Notes under the pieces: generated by a model
What the model was told of the DNA's origin: nothing
The model's database searches: none
Seen by the model: only the letters and a program-made list of their open reading frames with translations
Source: Betaproteobacteria bacterium
GTDB taxonomy: Bacteria > Pseudomonadota > Gammaproteobacteria > Burkholderiales > Casimicrobiaceae
Direction of reading: 5' to 3'
Length of the DNA: 15,069 nucleotides
NCBI GenBank assembly: GCA_013298455.1
Contig: JAAFHR010000025.1
Span: 1 to 15,069 of the forward strand
Translations under genes and position numbers: made by a program
Shown: positions 6,447 through 14,259 of the stretch, piece by piece
Numbering within the stretch: position 1 is the stretch's first letter
Layout: each line of letters opens with the position of its first letter

Positions 6447-6506
6447 ATCGCTTTGGTGAGCAGAGCCGTTATTGAACTGCTTCGCTTATCTGGGGCCCAT
6501 TTTTTT

Positions 6507-6614
6507 GACGCAGATTACGCAGATTTCGCAGATGAACGCTGATTAATCGCTGCTCAATCCCGCCTTGGCTCCAAATAATCAGCGTCAATCTGCGAAATCT
6601 GCGTAATCTGCGTC
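6507..6614. repeat. dispersed CGCAGAT-type palindromic repeat, copy 1
   Basis: The left arm 6507-6545 and right arm 6576-6614 are 39 nt each and pair with two mismatches around a 30-nt loop. The arms are built from the short motif CGCAGATT repeated in tandem (GACGCAGATTACGCAGATTT on the left). A T-run precedes the left arm and GAAAGAAA follows the right. A related element is at 10767-10873. I recognise the motif as a widespread intergenic repeat in many bacteria. Spurious peptides such as NLRNLR come from it. In RNA it would form a very long hairpin in the leader of the plus-strand operon. Confidence 0.85.
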
Positions 6615-6738
6615 GAAAGAAATGCAGCGTCGAATCCCTCAGCTGCCGCATTCGGCGAGACGCCCGTCCGCTGCGTCGTCCCACACAGCGACATAATCGG
6701 CAACCCAGCAGCATTCGCCGCTGAACCGCGAGGCACTC

Positions 6739-7581
6739 ATGAACCTACCCACTTCACTGCGTTTTTTGCGAAATGGCCTGTTCGCGCTCTCGGTTGCCTT
6801 TGCCGCGACCGTCGCAACCGCCGCGCCGTCGCCGATTTTTGATGCGCATTTGCACTACAGCCATGATGCATGGGAGCAGCTGCCGCCCAAGGCCGCGATT
6901 GCGATTTTGCGCAAGGCGGGGCTCGTTGCGGCGATGGTGTCGAGCAGCAGCGATGATGGCACGCAAAAGCTCTATAAAGAAGCGCCCGACTTGGTGATTC
7001 CGGTGCTTCGGCCGTACCGAACACGGGGCGAGCTGAGCACGTGGGTGAACGACCCGAGCATCATCACGCATCTTGAGGCGCGGCTCAAAGCCAATAAATA
7101 CGCGGCCCTTGGCGAATATCATGTGTACGGCGCGGATGCCGATTTGCCTGTGATGCGCCGTGTGGTTGAGCTGGCACGCGACAACAAACTCTATCTGCAC
7201 TCGCATTCCGATGCGGACGCCATTGAGCGCCAATTCAAGCAGGACCCTCAGGCACGAATTCTGTGGGCGCATTCGGGATTTGATGCGCCGGAGAAGGTGC
7301 GAGAGATGCTTCGTAAATACAAAAACCTGTGGTGCGATTTGGCCTTTCGTAGCGATCACGCGCAAAGCGGCAAGGTCGAGCCGGGTTGGCGTGCAGCGTT
7401 TCTAGAGTTCCCGGATCGCTTCATGGTGGGCAGCGATACCTTTACGCCCGAGCGCTGGCATTTCGTGGTGGAACATGCGAATTGGTCGCGACAGTGGTTG
7501 GCCGATTTGCCGAAAGACGTGGCTGAGCGGATTGCCTACAAAAACGGTGTGACACTGTTTAGCGGCATGGTGAAACGGTAA
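6739..7581 (+). CDS. exported amidohydrolase family (metal-dependent TIM-barrel) hydrolase
   Basis: The 280-residue protein belongs to the amidohydrolase-2-like superfamily, metal-dependent hydrolases or decarboxylases. Residues 1-29 form a Sec signal peptide (LFALSVAFAATVATAA, cleavage near residue 29), so it acts in the periplasm, which is unusual for this fold. Metal ligands are visible: HxH at 37/39 (FDAHLHY), Glu126 (GEYH), His154/His156 (LHSHSD), His178 (WAHSGF) and Asp233 (VGSDTF). GAGG lies 5 nt before the ATG. Its TAA overlaps the ATG of the next gene by one base, so the genes are coupled. The reaction is unknown; the length (about 250 without the signal) is near the short end for the family but the barrel motifs are complete. 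Confidence 0.85.
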   Translation: MNLPTSLRFLRNGLFALSVAFAATVATAAPSPIFDAHLHYSHDAWEQLPPKAAIAILRKAGLVAAMVSSSSDDGTQKLYKEAPDLVIPVLRPYRTRGELSTWVNDPSIITHLEARLKANKYAALGEYHVYGADADLPVMRRVVELARDNKLYLHSHSDADAIERQFKQDPQARILWAHSGFDAPEKVREMLRKYKNLWCDLAFRSDHAQSGKVEPGWRAAFLEFPDRFMVGSDTFTPERWHFVVEHANWSRQWLADLPKDVAERIAYKNGVTLFSGMVKR

Positions 7582-7982
7582 TGATGGCCTGCGTACGGCG
7601 TCGCGTTTGGTTGGCCTGTTCGCTCGGCGCATTTGCGCTCAACGCTTCGGCAAGCGAGCCCTGCGCGATACCCGAACCGTCGCTAAAAAAGGGCGGCGTT
7701 GCAGTGGGCTGGGTCGCTGAAAATTCACCCATCACCGTCGGTCGCCACTTCGCAATGAATGTGCGGCTGTGTCCGGCCGATGCCAAACTCGTTCGCGTGG
7801 ATGCAACGATGCCAGAGCATCGCCACGGCATGAATTACAAAGCGAGTTTCGCGGCGCTGGGCGAGGGGCGTTGGCGCGTTGAAGGCATGATGTTTCACAT
7901 GCCCGGCCGTTGGTTACTGCGCTTTGATGTAAGCGCTGCGGGTCGCACTGAAACGCTGACCGAATCCATCACCTTGCCGTGA
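7581..7982 (+). CDS. small periplasmic YtkA-like / FixH-like protein, possible copper binder
   Basis: The 133-residue protein starts with a signal peptide (VWLACSLGAFALNASAS, cleavage near residue 25). It then folds as a small beta domain resembling YtkA-like proteins. Two motifs stand out: MPEHRHGMNY and VEGMMFHMPGRW. The spacing of Met and His is like that of periplasmic copper-binding proteins, and MPxHxHGM...F.MPGxW is typical of YtkA-like domains. The start is ATG 7581, with a second ATG directly after it at 7584; both overlap or abut the preceding stop. The stop overlaps the GTG of the di-heme gene by 4 nt. Metal binding is an inference from motif and context. It might be a partner or substrate of the di-heme protein. 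Confidence 0.7.
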   Translation: MMACVRRRVWLACSLGAFALNASASEPCAIPEPSLKKGGVAVGWVAENSPITVGRHFAMNVRLCPADAKLVRVDATMPEHRHGMNYKASFAALGEGRWRVEGMMFHMPGRWLLRFDVSAAGRTETLTESITLP

Positions 7983-9106
7983 GGTTCGTTGCGCTCTTTG
8001 TTGGGATGATCGCGGCGTCGGCGTTCGCTCAGTCGATTGAGTTCAGTCCCGAAGAGCGAGCGCGAATTCTCTCGCACGGTCCGTGGCCGGCCGTGCACGA
8101 GCTTGATTCAAGCAATCGTGTCGACGGCAATCCGATCGCCATTGAATTGGGCCGTAAGTTGTTTTCGGATCACCGATTGTCGGCGAGCAGCAAGCGCTCT
8201 TGTGCAAGTTGCCATGATCCGAAGCGCGCGTTTCAAGACGGCCTGCGCTCGACGCGGCATCAGCGCAATACGCCTACGCTTCTGGATGTGGGGCAGCAGC
8301 GTTGGTTTGGTTGGGATGGCGCAACGGATTCGCTGTGGGCAGCGTCGCTCGCGCCGCTCGCTGCCAAAAGCGAGCTGGCGGCAACACCCGCACACATCGC
8401 CGCATTGCTGCGCCGCGACCGGACGCTCAACGTGGCCTACACGGCGTTGTTTGGTGAAGCCACCGCCGACGCTGCCAACGAAACAATACTCGTCAACATC
8501 GCAAAGACACTCGCCGCGTTTCAGGCCACGTTAGTGTCTCCGCGCACACCCTTTGATGAGTTTCGCGATGCGCTCGCTCAAAACGACAGCGCAGCAATCG
8601 CCAAGTATCCCAGCGCCGCACAACGTGGTTTAAAAACTTTTGTAGGCGAAGGCAAATGCTTCTTTTGCCACAGCGGTCCTGCGTTTACCAACGGTGAATT
8701 TGCTGATGTTGGGCGACCGTTTTTCACCAAATCCGGCGCCGATCCAGGGCGTTGGGGCGGTTTGCAGCAACTCTTCACGAGCCCTTACAACCGCTTGGGG
8801 CAATACGCCGACGGCGGCGCTCAATCGGCAGTCGCTACGAAACATGTGATCCAAGAGCCCCGCAATTTCGGTGAATTTAAGGTGCCGAGTTTGCGCGGCC
8901 TACTGGGCACCGCACCGTATTTTCACGACGGTAGCGCGCGACGAATCGAAGACGTGGTGCAGCATTACTCGACCGTCGACGAATCGCGGCTTCACGCCGA
9001 CGGCGAAAAAATCGTGCGGGCGCTGCGGCTCACGCCAGCACAGGCGCGTGATTTGACGGCGTTTTTGAAGAGCTTGAGCGGGGCTTCTTCGCGCAAGTCG
9101 AAGTAG
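7979..9106 (+). CDS. di-heme cytochrome c peroxidase / MauG family protein
   Basis: The 375-residue exported protein (signal peptide about 1-17, ending ASAFA) has two c-type heme sites, CASCH at 75-79 and CFFCH at 227-231, as in bacterial di-heme peroxidases. GWDG at 111-114 carries the Trp expected between the hemes. TAPYFHDGS (311-319) and VVQHY (326-330) are C-terminal family hallmarks. In canonical CcpA the residue at the end of that helix is a Met that ligates the high-potential heme; here it is Tyr330, as in MauG-type enzymes. That placement is from memory and needs an alignment. MauG-type proteins oxidise partner proteins rather than just reduce peroxide. The start is GTG 7979, overlapping the previous stop as GTGA. 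The operon partner proteins are also exported. Confidence 0.88.
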   Translation: MRFVALFVGMIAASAFAQSIEFSPEERARILSHGPWPAVHELDSSNRVDGNPIAIELGRKLFSDHRLSASSKRSCASCHDPKRAFQDGLRSTRHQRNTPTLLDVGQQRWFGWDGATDSLWAASLAPLAAKSELAATPAHIAALLRRDRTLNVAYTALFGEATADAANETILVNIAKTLAAFQATLVSPRTPFDEFRDALAQNDSAAIAKYPSAAQRGLKTFVGEGKCFFCHSGPAFTNGEFADVGRPFFTKSGADPGRWGGLQQLFTSPYNRLGQYADGGAQSAVATKHVIQEPRNFGEFKVPSLRGLLGTAPYFHDGSARRIEDVVQHYSTVDESRLHADGEKIVRALRLTPAQARDLTAFLKSLSGASSRKSK

Positions 9107-9253
9107 GTAAATTTCGACAACGAGCTCGCGCGTGAATGACCAAACAGCCATAAAGCGGAGCTTCGATTCAAAGTCTCTCGAACCGGAGATTACAAAAAGC
9201 AAGCAAGAAAAGTATTCACGTAGCCGCCAGTGTCCGCATAACCTTGCGTCCTA

Positions 9254-9266
9254 GCGCCGAAGGCGC
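9254..9266. repeat. small hairpin GCGCC-GAA-GGCGC between convergent genes
   Basis: A perfect 5-bp stem with a 3-nt loop lies in the 206-nt gap between the convergent di-heme and FAD oxidase genes. It is flanked by two direct copies of GTCCTAG. No T-tract follows, so it is only a possible terminator. Nothing else is seen in this gap. Confidence 0.3.
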
Positions 9267-9312
9267 GTCGTCCTAGGAGCGAAATTCCGTCGTCATCTCG
9301 TCCTGTTTCGAG

Positions 9313-10725
9313 CTAGAACCTTGGTAGCGTCGAGACATTTACTTTTCCTGCTTTCACATCCGCCGCAATTTGATCGCGCATTTCCCAGCCTCTAAGCTTG
9401 CCGGGATTGAGCAAGCCCATCGGATCAAAGCGCATTTTGGTCATGACTACGTCGGGGTTGACCACGCCCTGTTTGCCGTCTTCGACGTGAAACACATGCG
9501 GGTTGGCGATGTAGACACCGTTATCTCGATGCGTTTGCATGATGTCGTTTAATCGCGGCGCGGTGCTGTACTTGATGAGCTGCAAACCGCTGTAGGTCAT
9601 GCCGCCTTCTTTGAGGCGGATGAATTCCAGATGCAGCATGCACTCGTCGCCCAAGAGTTGGTGCATGTTGAGCGCTTGCTCGATGTGTTTGCCGGGGGTG
9701 AAGCCGCTTTGGATGTAGGTGAGCGTGTCGTCAACGCGAAGCGCGTGCAGCGTGGTGTGATTCCAAGTGAATTCGAGAATCGTTTTGATTTTGTCGAGCT
9801 GCTGTTGATGATCCTCGTCGTAGGTGATCGAAGCGTTGTGTCGCCCCACGATTTCATCGATGGCTTGTTTGGCATGATCGGCGTAAACCACGAACACCGC
9901 ATGTTTACCCGCCGCCCATCGGTCATGAAACATCGGTAAATACGGTTGGATCGACGACTGAAAATACGTGACTGATTTTTTGGTCACGCCGGGTGCATTG
10001 GCGATTTCGTCGGCCATGCGAAGCGCTTGCTCCATCTCGTCGGCGAGCAAAATCGCTTCGCGCCAAGTGTGCGTTGGGGCGAGTGCCAATTCCATTTCCA
10101 AGACAATGCCGTTGGTGCCGTAGACGTGATGCAACAAGAGCGCTTCGGGAGATCGGAGTTCCACCAGCTTGGGTTCTTCTTCAACGGTGATCGCTTTCAC
10201 GCCCAGCACATTGCCCGTGCTCGCTAGCGGTCCGTAGTTGATCGAGCCAATGCCGCCGAAGCCGCCGCCATACAAGCCACCCGCCGTGGCGATGCGAAAC
10301 GTTGACGGCACGCAGCGAAGCTCAAAACCATTGGGGATCGTGGCGCGATTGATGTCGAGCAGACGGATACCGGCTTGCACTCGGGCGACCGCGCCACGCT
10401 GCCAAATCATTTGGTTGTAGGCGGACAAATCGAGGATGACACCACCAAAGAGCGGCGTGACCTGTCCATAGTTGCCCGTACCTGTGCCACGAGCCGTGAT
10501 CGGCACTTTGTGTTTTGCGCAGGCTGCCACGACGCGAATAATCTCTGCTTCGGTTTTCGGGCGAAATCCGACGTCGGCTTTGTAGTGCTCCAGCGCCTCC
10601 TTGAGCACCGGAGAGAACCATGCGAAGTCTTTTGAAAGCCGCGTGACTTGCTTGTCATCAAGGATGGGCGAAAGATCGCTTAGATCAGCGAGGAGGGCTT
10701 GGAGTTGAGAGGGGGTGGCTTTCAT
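9313..10725 (-). CDS. FAD-binding oxidoreductase (GlcD / vanillyl-alcohol oxidase superfamily)
   Basis: The 470-residue product is a flavin oxidase or dehydrogenase. The PCMH-type FAD domain begins with FRPKTEAEIIRVVAACAKHK (54-73). It includes the pyrophosphate-binding loop ARGTGTGNYGQ (78-88) and AGGLYGGGFGGIGSINYG (148-165). The C-terminal segment ends in FDPMGLLNPGKLRGW (about 443-457), the usual closing motif. The length is typical of single-subunit members. No signal peptide is seen, so it is cytoplasmic. The ATG at 10725 has only a weak Shine-Dalgarno. It is the last gene of a minus-strand series after the ABC system and amidohydrolase, but 329 nt of repeat-rich DNA separate it, so co-transcription is uncertain. 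A role in oxidising the product of that pathway is an inference. Confidence 0.88.
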   Translation of the reverse strand: MKATPSQLQALLADLSDLSPILDDKQVTRLSKDFAWFSPVLKEALEHYKADVGFRPKTEAEIIRVVAACAKHKVPITARGTGTGNYGQVTPLFGGVILDLSAYNQMIWQRGAVARVQAGIRLLDINRATIPNGFELRCVPSTFRIATAGGLYGGGFGGIGSINYGPLASTGNVLGVKAITVEEEPKLVELRSPEALLLHHVYGTNGIVLEMELALAPTHTWREAILLADEMEQALRMADEIANAPGVTKKSVTYFQSSIQPYLPMFHDRWAAGKHAVFVVYADHAKQAIDEIVGRHNASITYDEDHQQQLDKIKTILEFTWNHTTLHALRVDDTLTYIQSGFTPGKHIEQALNMHQLLGDECMLHLEFIRLKEGGMTYSGLQLIKYSTAPRLNDIMQTHRDNGVYIANPHVFHVEDGKQGVVNPDVVMTKMRFDPMGLLNPGKLRGWEMRDQIAADVKAGKVNVSTLPRF

Positions 10726-10766
10726 GATTCGCTAAAGCGGGACGCAGGGTGGTCGAGTTTTCTTAT

Positions 10767-10873
10767 CGCAGATTGCGCAGATTTCACGCTGATTTACGCA
10801 GATCTCATTCGCTCAAAGGCTCGTCAATTCCAAAAAATCTGCGGCTGTCTGCGTGAAATCTGCGTAATCTGCG
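10767..10873. repeat. dispersed CGCAGAT-type palindromic repeat, copy 2
   Basis: Arms 10767-10803 and 10837-10873 (37 nt each) pair with 6 mismatches, one of which is a G-U pair in RNA. They carry the same CGCAGATT core as the element at 6507-6614, with a diverged loop. The element stands immediately upstream of the FAD oxidase start. The family resemblance between the arms of both copies shows a mobile or recurrently amplified repeat rather than a chance palindrome. Confidence 0.8.
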
Positions 10874-10941
10874 TTAGGAGAATGGAAAGCTACGTGAGGC
10901 TCTTGAGCCCAGTTGATGGGAGCGAGCGGCCTCTAGCCTAT

Positions 10942-11011
10942 CCGTTCGCCCTGAGCTTGTCGAAGGGGTGGTCGCATACCACCAAGGCTTCGGCACGCTC
11001 AGCCCGAACGG
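10942..11011. repeat. dispersed CCGTTCGCCCTGAGC-type palindromic repeat
   Basis: The left arm 10942-10965 and right arm 10988-11011 are 24 nt each and pair with 4 mismatches. An inner perfect stem GGTGGT / ACCACC (10967-10972 / 10978-10983) makes one long hairpin. Translated, it gives the well-known spurious peptide PFALSLSKG that appears in many bacterial genomes. With copy 2 of the CGCAGAT repeat it fills the 329-nt gap between the amidohydrolase and FAD oxidase genes; I see no gene or promoter there. Confidence 0.75.
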
Positions 11012-11054
11012 ACTGGACTGAACGGCTGCAGTTTGAATCGTTGTGCGTCGGGAG

Positions 11055-12446
11055 TTAAACCGGATTCGCAATCATCATATCCACCAATCGCTTGGCATCA
11101 TGCTTAAGCCGCTCCATATCGAAACCAGGAATCGCGCCGTTTTCGACCACCACGCGGCCGTTACAAATCACCGCCTTGCAATCCACGCTGCCACCGGAAA
11201 CAACTGGCCCCACAGCCACATCATGCAAACCAAAATAGCGCGGATGATCGAGCGAATAGACCGAGAGATCGGCTGCCTTGCCGACTTCAATCGAACCGAT
11301 GCCATGCCAGCCCATCGTGCGTGCGCCGCCTTGCGTGCCGATGTGGATCACGGTTTCGGCATCGATGGCCGCGGCGTCTTGCTTAGCGGCGCGATGCACC
11401 ATCCATGCAGTGTGCGCTTCGTTGGCCATGTCAGCGGCTTCGTTACTCGCTGCGCCATCGACGGCGAGAGAAACGGGAACATTGGCTTTGAGCATGTCGG
11501 GTACGGGCGCAACGCCCGACGCCAAGCGGCAATTGCTTTGCGGGCAATGTGAAATGCCGGTTTGCGTCGCGCCGCACTTTTCAATTTCGGCCTGCGAAAG
11601 ATGCACCATGTGCGCGAACCAAACGTCGGGCCCGAGCCATTCATACTTTTCACAAAAATCGATGGGCGTGGTGTTATGCACTTCGCGACAGTAGCGCACG
11701 TAATCGTAAGTTTCGCTCAGGTGTGAATGCAGATGAATGCTCAGGTTTCGAGCGTGTCGCGCGAGCTCTCGCAGTTCATCGGGCTTGCAGCTCCACGTGG
11801 GCGTGGTGATCGCGCTTACGACGCGACGCATCGAAAAATCACTGCCATCGTGAAAGCGCGCGGTGTCATCAGCAATCCGGCGCAAGATCATGTCGAGCGG
11901 TTCGGGCGTGCATTCCTTGGGCGGCTGTTGGTCGATGATTCGCATGTGGGTTTGTCCACCGCGCAGCAACGAAAAACGAACGCCCAACTTTTCCGCTTCG
12001 CTAAATACCGCCGCCGAGGCATCGTAGGCGATTTCGGGGTAGTAGTGATACTGATGGTCAGCAATCGTCGTGCAGCCCGAGAGCAGCAGTTCAACGATGC
12101 CAATTCGAGCCGCGACGCGAAGCGCTTCCTCGCGATCGAAGAATCGACGATAGGGCACCGGCACGGCGGAAAGCCACGGCAGTAGCGCTAGGTTAATGCC
12201 CGCCGGTATGCCTTTGAGCAGCGACTGAAACAGATGGTGGTGCGTGTTGATCCAGCCGGGATACACCACGCAATCGGTGGCGTCGATCACGCGCGCGTTG
12301 GGCTCGGGTGATAGCTTGCCGATTGCTGCGATCTTGCCATCGCGGATTCGGATGTCGCCGCCGGTTGCGATATTGAGCCGAGCCGCGCTTCCCGCGAGGC
12401 CGGTCATCACCGCCGCCGGATTTTTGATGAGTAAATCAGTGCTCAT
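11055..12446 (-). CDS. amidohydrolase / deaminase of the 8-oxoguanine deaminase and hydroxyatrazine hydrolase type
   Basis: The 463-residue enzyme belongs to the TRZ/ATZ branch of the amidohydrolase superfamily: cytoplasmic, mononuclear metal deaminases acting on N-heterocycles. Metal and catalytic residues are in place: His69/His71 (NTHHHLFQ), His242 with Glu245 (HLSE), His279 (VWFAH) and Asp330 (VDGAASNE). GWINTHHHLFQSLLKGIPAG, LLLSGCTTIADH and ISHCPQSNCRLASGVAPV resemble 8-oxoguanine deaminases closely as far as memory allows. The beta-sandwich parts flank the barrel (IRDGKIAAIGKL and CNGRVVVENG). The ATG at 12446 overlaps the permease stop by 11 nt, so the two are translationally coupled and the likely substrate is what the transporter imports. 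The exact substrate (8-oxoguanine, guanine, pterin, s-triazine or another heterocycle) is not determined. Confidence 0.87.
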   Translation of the reverse strand: MSTDLLIKNPAAVMTGLAGSAARLNIATGGDIRIRDGKIAAIGKLSPEPNARVIDATDCVVYPGWINTHHHLFQSLLKGIPAGINLALLPWLSAVPVPYRRFFDREEALRVAARIGIVELLLSGCTTIADHQYHYYPEIAYDASAAVFSEAEKLGVRFSLLRGGQTHMRIIDQQPPKECTPEPLDMILRRIADDTARFHDGSDFSMRRVVSAITTPTWSCKPDELRELARHARNLSIHLHSHLSETYDYVRYCREVHNTTPIDFCEKYEWLGPDVWFAHMVHLSQAEIEKCGATQTGISHCPQSNCRLASGVAPVPDMLKANVPVSLAVDGAASNEAADMANEAHTAWMVHRAAKQDAAAIDAETVIHIGTQGGARTMGWHGIGSIEVGKAADLSVYSLDHPRYFGLHDVAVGPVVSGGSVDCKAVICNGRVVVENGAIPGFDMERLKHDAKRLVDMMIANPV

Positions 12447-13212
12447 TCGACAACTCACTCTCATGCCACGACAGCGCCCATTTTGAGAGCGCCACCATCA
12501 GCAAAAACAAAATCACACCGGTGAGCGTAATTAGCAAGAGCGCTGCGAACATGCGTGGGATGTTGAGCTGATAGCCGCTTTGCAAAATTTGATAGGCAAG
12601 GCCAACGCCAGTGCCGCCTGTGCCCGCAACGAATTCTGCCACGACCGCCCCGATCAACGCGAGCCCAGACGAAATCCGCAAGCCACCAAAAAAGTACGGC
12701 AGCGCACTAGGAATTCGCAAACGTGTGAGCGTTTGCCAGCGCGTTGCTCGGTTCATTTTGAAGAGCTGTTGCAGACCGGGATTCACACTTCGCAAACCCA
12801 GCGTGGTGTTGGAAATGATAGGGAAGAGGGCGACCAGAGTGGCGCAGATTACGAGCGAGGTGGTCGGCTCTTTCACCCAAATGATGATGAGCGGTGCGAT
12901 TGCCACAATGGGCGTGACTTGCAGCAACACCGCGTATGGGAAAAATGCTGCTTCGATGAATTTGCTTTGCACAAACAAAAACGCGACTGCAACTCCGAGT
13001 ACCACCGCGCAAAAGAATGCGAGGAAAGTGATCTTCAAGGTGTTGTAGAGTGAGCCGCCCAGCAAGCCCCAATCCTTGACCAATGTTTCAGCAACGCGAC
13101 CGGGACTCGGCACCAGAAACTCAGGAATGGCAAAGGCTTTGACCATGCCGTGCCAGAGTGCGATGAGCACGATGGCGACGATGGCTGGGAGGATGATTTT
13201 TTGGGTGTTCAT
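12436..13212 (-). CDS. ABC transporter permease, SsuC/TauC/ThiX type
   Basis: The 258-residue inner-membrane protein has about six hydrophobic segments, beginning IILPAIVAIVLIALWHGMVK. The cytoplasmic EAA-type loop LQQLFKMNRATRWQTLTRLR is followed by IPSALPYFFGGLRI, the contact point for the ATPase. It has the pattern of BPD-type permeases for sulfonates, taurine, hydroxymethylpyrimidine and similar small molecules; a homodimer is expected. The ATG at 13212 (MNTQKI) is chosen. A longer frame from 13293 would be translated from the CCCTCTCCC repeat and give the artefact PLSPNPSPSGGEG. The ATPase lies 160 nt upstream with two hairpin repeats between. The amidohydrolase begins inside its 3' end. 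Confidence 0.92.
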   Translation of the reverse strand: MNTQKIILPAIVAIVLIALWHGMVKAFAIPEFLVPSPGRVAETLVKDWGLLGGSLYNTLKITFLAFFCAVVLGVAVAFLFVQSKFIEAAFFPYAVLLQVTPIVAIAPLIIIWVKEPTTSLVICATLVALFPIISNTTLGLRSVNPGLQQLFKMNRATRWQTLTRLRIPSALPYFFGGLRISSGLALIGAVVAEFVAGTGGTGVGLAYQILQSGYQLNIPRMFAALLLITLTGVILFLLMVALSKWALSWHESELSNEH

Positions 13213-13231
13213 GGTGCTGCTCAGCAGACGG

Positions 13232-13352
13232 TTCCCCTCTCCCCCGGAGGGAGATGGGTTAGGGGAGAGGGGGAAGGCGGCTTGGCTAGCCAATGGTGAG
13301 CGTCATTTGAACAACCCCCTCTCCCCGACCCTCTCCCTCCAGGGGAGAGGGA
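13232..13352. repeat. pair of CCCTCTCCC / GGGAGAGGG palindromic repeats
   Basis: Element A (13232-13275) pairs TTCCCCTCTCCCC with GGGGAGAGGGGGAA with one inserted base. Element B (about 13315-13352) holds CCCTCTCCCCGACCCTCTCC and a matching AGGGGAGAGGG. The two lie in opposite orientation about 40 nt apart and could also pair with each other. This is a common dispersed intergenic repeat recognised by the spurious peptides NPSPSGGEG and LSPTLSLQGRG. It fills the gap between ATPase and permease genes of one operon. Confidence 0.75.
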
Positions 13353-13372
13353 GAAAAACTCGCAACCCAAAC

Positions 13373-14155
13373 TCATACCGCTCCCTCCGCCAACTCGCCG
13401 GCATTGCTCGCCCGCAGCAAACTCTCTTGCAAATGCTTCGCATACTTCGCAAACTGCGTCGACACCCGAAACTCAGGCCCGCGCGGATACGGTTCATCAA
13501 CCGAAACCTCTTCAATCACGCGCCCCGGCCGCGCTGCCATGACGACGACTCGCGTTGAGAGATACACCGCCTCATAAATCGAATGCGTCACAAAAATCAC
13601 GGTGAGTTTTTTCTTTTGCCACAGCTCGAGCAAATCTTGATCGAGTTTGTTGCGAGTGATTTCATCGAGCGCACCGAAGGGTTCGTCCATCAGAATGAGC
13701 GTGGGATTGGTGACCAAACCCCGCGCAATTGAGACGCGCATCTGCATCCCGCCCGAGAGCTCACGCGGATACGAATCATGAAATTTTGAGAGCCCAACCA
13801 AACTCAGCGAATCGTTCACGCGCTGATCCGCATCACTGGCCGTAACGCCTTGCAACTCAAGCGGCAGCCGCACATTACCCGCCACGCGTGACCACGGCAT
13901 CAAGGTCGCTTCTTGAAACACAAAGCTCATCCGATGCCCTGTTGATTCAATCTGATCAACGGGCTTGTTCCACAACAAGATGCGCCCATCCGTCGCGGGC
14001 AACAGCCCAGCGATCATTTTCAAAAGCGTGCTCTTGCCGCAGCCCGATGGGCCGAGGAGCGTGATGAATTCACCCTCTTGAATCTTCAAATCAACGGGTT
14101 GCAGCGCGTGCGTGCCGTTGGGGTAAGTTTTTGAAGCGGAGAGTATTTCAATCAT
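13373..14155 (-). CDS. ABC transporter ATP-binding protein, SsuB/TauB type
   Basis: The 260-residue cytoplasmic ATPase energises the adjacent permease. Motifs: Walker A GPSGCGKST (35-43), Q-loop Gln81 (FVFQEATLMPW), signature LSGGMQMRVSIAR (133-145), Walker B LILMDEPFGALDE (153-165) and H-loop VTHSIYEA. QEATLMPW and GALDEITR are typical of the nitrate/sulfonate/taurine/pyrimidine importer class. The ATG at 14155 is preferred; an upstream in-frame start at 14254 lies inside the GACGAATGACGAA repeat and encodes the artefact SSFVFRHSSLLV. No strong Shine-Dalgarno is present. It follows the binding-protein gene by 132 nt, all of it repeat or hairpin. Confidence 0.95.
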   Translation of the reverse strand: MIEILSASKTYPNGTHALQPVDLKIQEGEFITLLGPSGCGKSTLLKMIAGLLPATDGRILLWNKPVDQIESTGHRMSFVFQEATLMPWSRVAGNVRLPLELQGVTASDADQRVNDSLSLVGLSKFHDSYPRELSGGMQMRVSIARGLVTNPTLILMDEPFGALDEITRNKLDQDLLELWQKKKLTVIFVTHSIYEAVYLSTRVVVMAARPGRVIEEVSVDEPYPRGPEFRVSTQFAKYAKHLQESLLRASNAGELAEGAV

Positions 14156-14167
14156 GGGTACAAGCAA

Positions 14168-14259
14168 GGACGAGTGACGAAAGACGAATGACGAAAACGC
14201 TGTGGAAAAAAAAGAGCACCGAATGCGCTTTGCGTCATTCGTCCTTCGTCTCATCGTCC
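14168..14259. repeat. inverted repeat of the GACGAATGACGAA type
   Basis: The left arm 14168-14200 (GACGAAAGACGAATGACGAA within) pairs imperfectly with the right arm 14225-14259 (GTCATTCGTCCTTCGTCTC within) around an A-rich loop. The motif is another common bacterial intergenic repeat, seen as the spurious peptide SSFVIRHSS. It lies between binding-protein and ATPase genes. Confidence 0.65.

Noticed and set aside
6507..6614. CRISPR-like array from repeated CGCAGATT units
   Set aside because: The units are short, tandem and arranged as inverted arms without spacers or cas genes; it is a palindromic repeat.
6754..7365. 203-codon minus-strand ORF
   Set aside because: It lies wholly antisense to the exported amidohydrolase, whose metal-binding motifs prove the plus frame.
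10699..11058. 119-codon plus-strand ORF with PFALSLSKG peptide
   Set aside because: It is translated from two dispersed repeats in the gap and from the antisense of the FAD oxidase start; the peptide is a known repeat artefact.
13213..13293. N-terminal extension of the permease to 13293
   Set aside because: The extra 27 residues are encoded by the CCCTCTCCC repeat and include the known artefact NPSPSGGEG; the natural start is MNTQKI at 13212.
14156..14254. N-terminal extension of the ATPase to 14254
   Set aside because: The extension is translated from the GACGAATGACGAA inverted repeat; ABC ATPases of this class start just before MIEILSASK.
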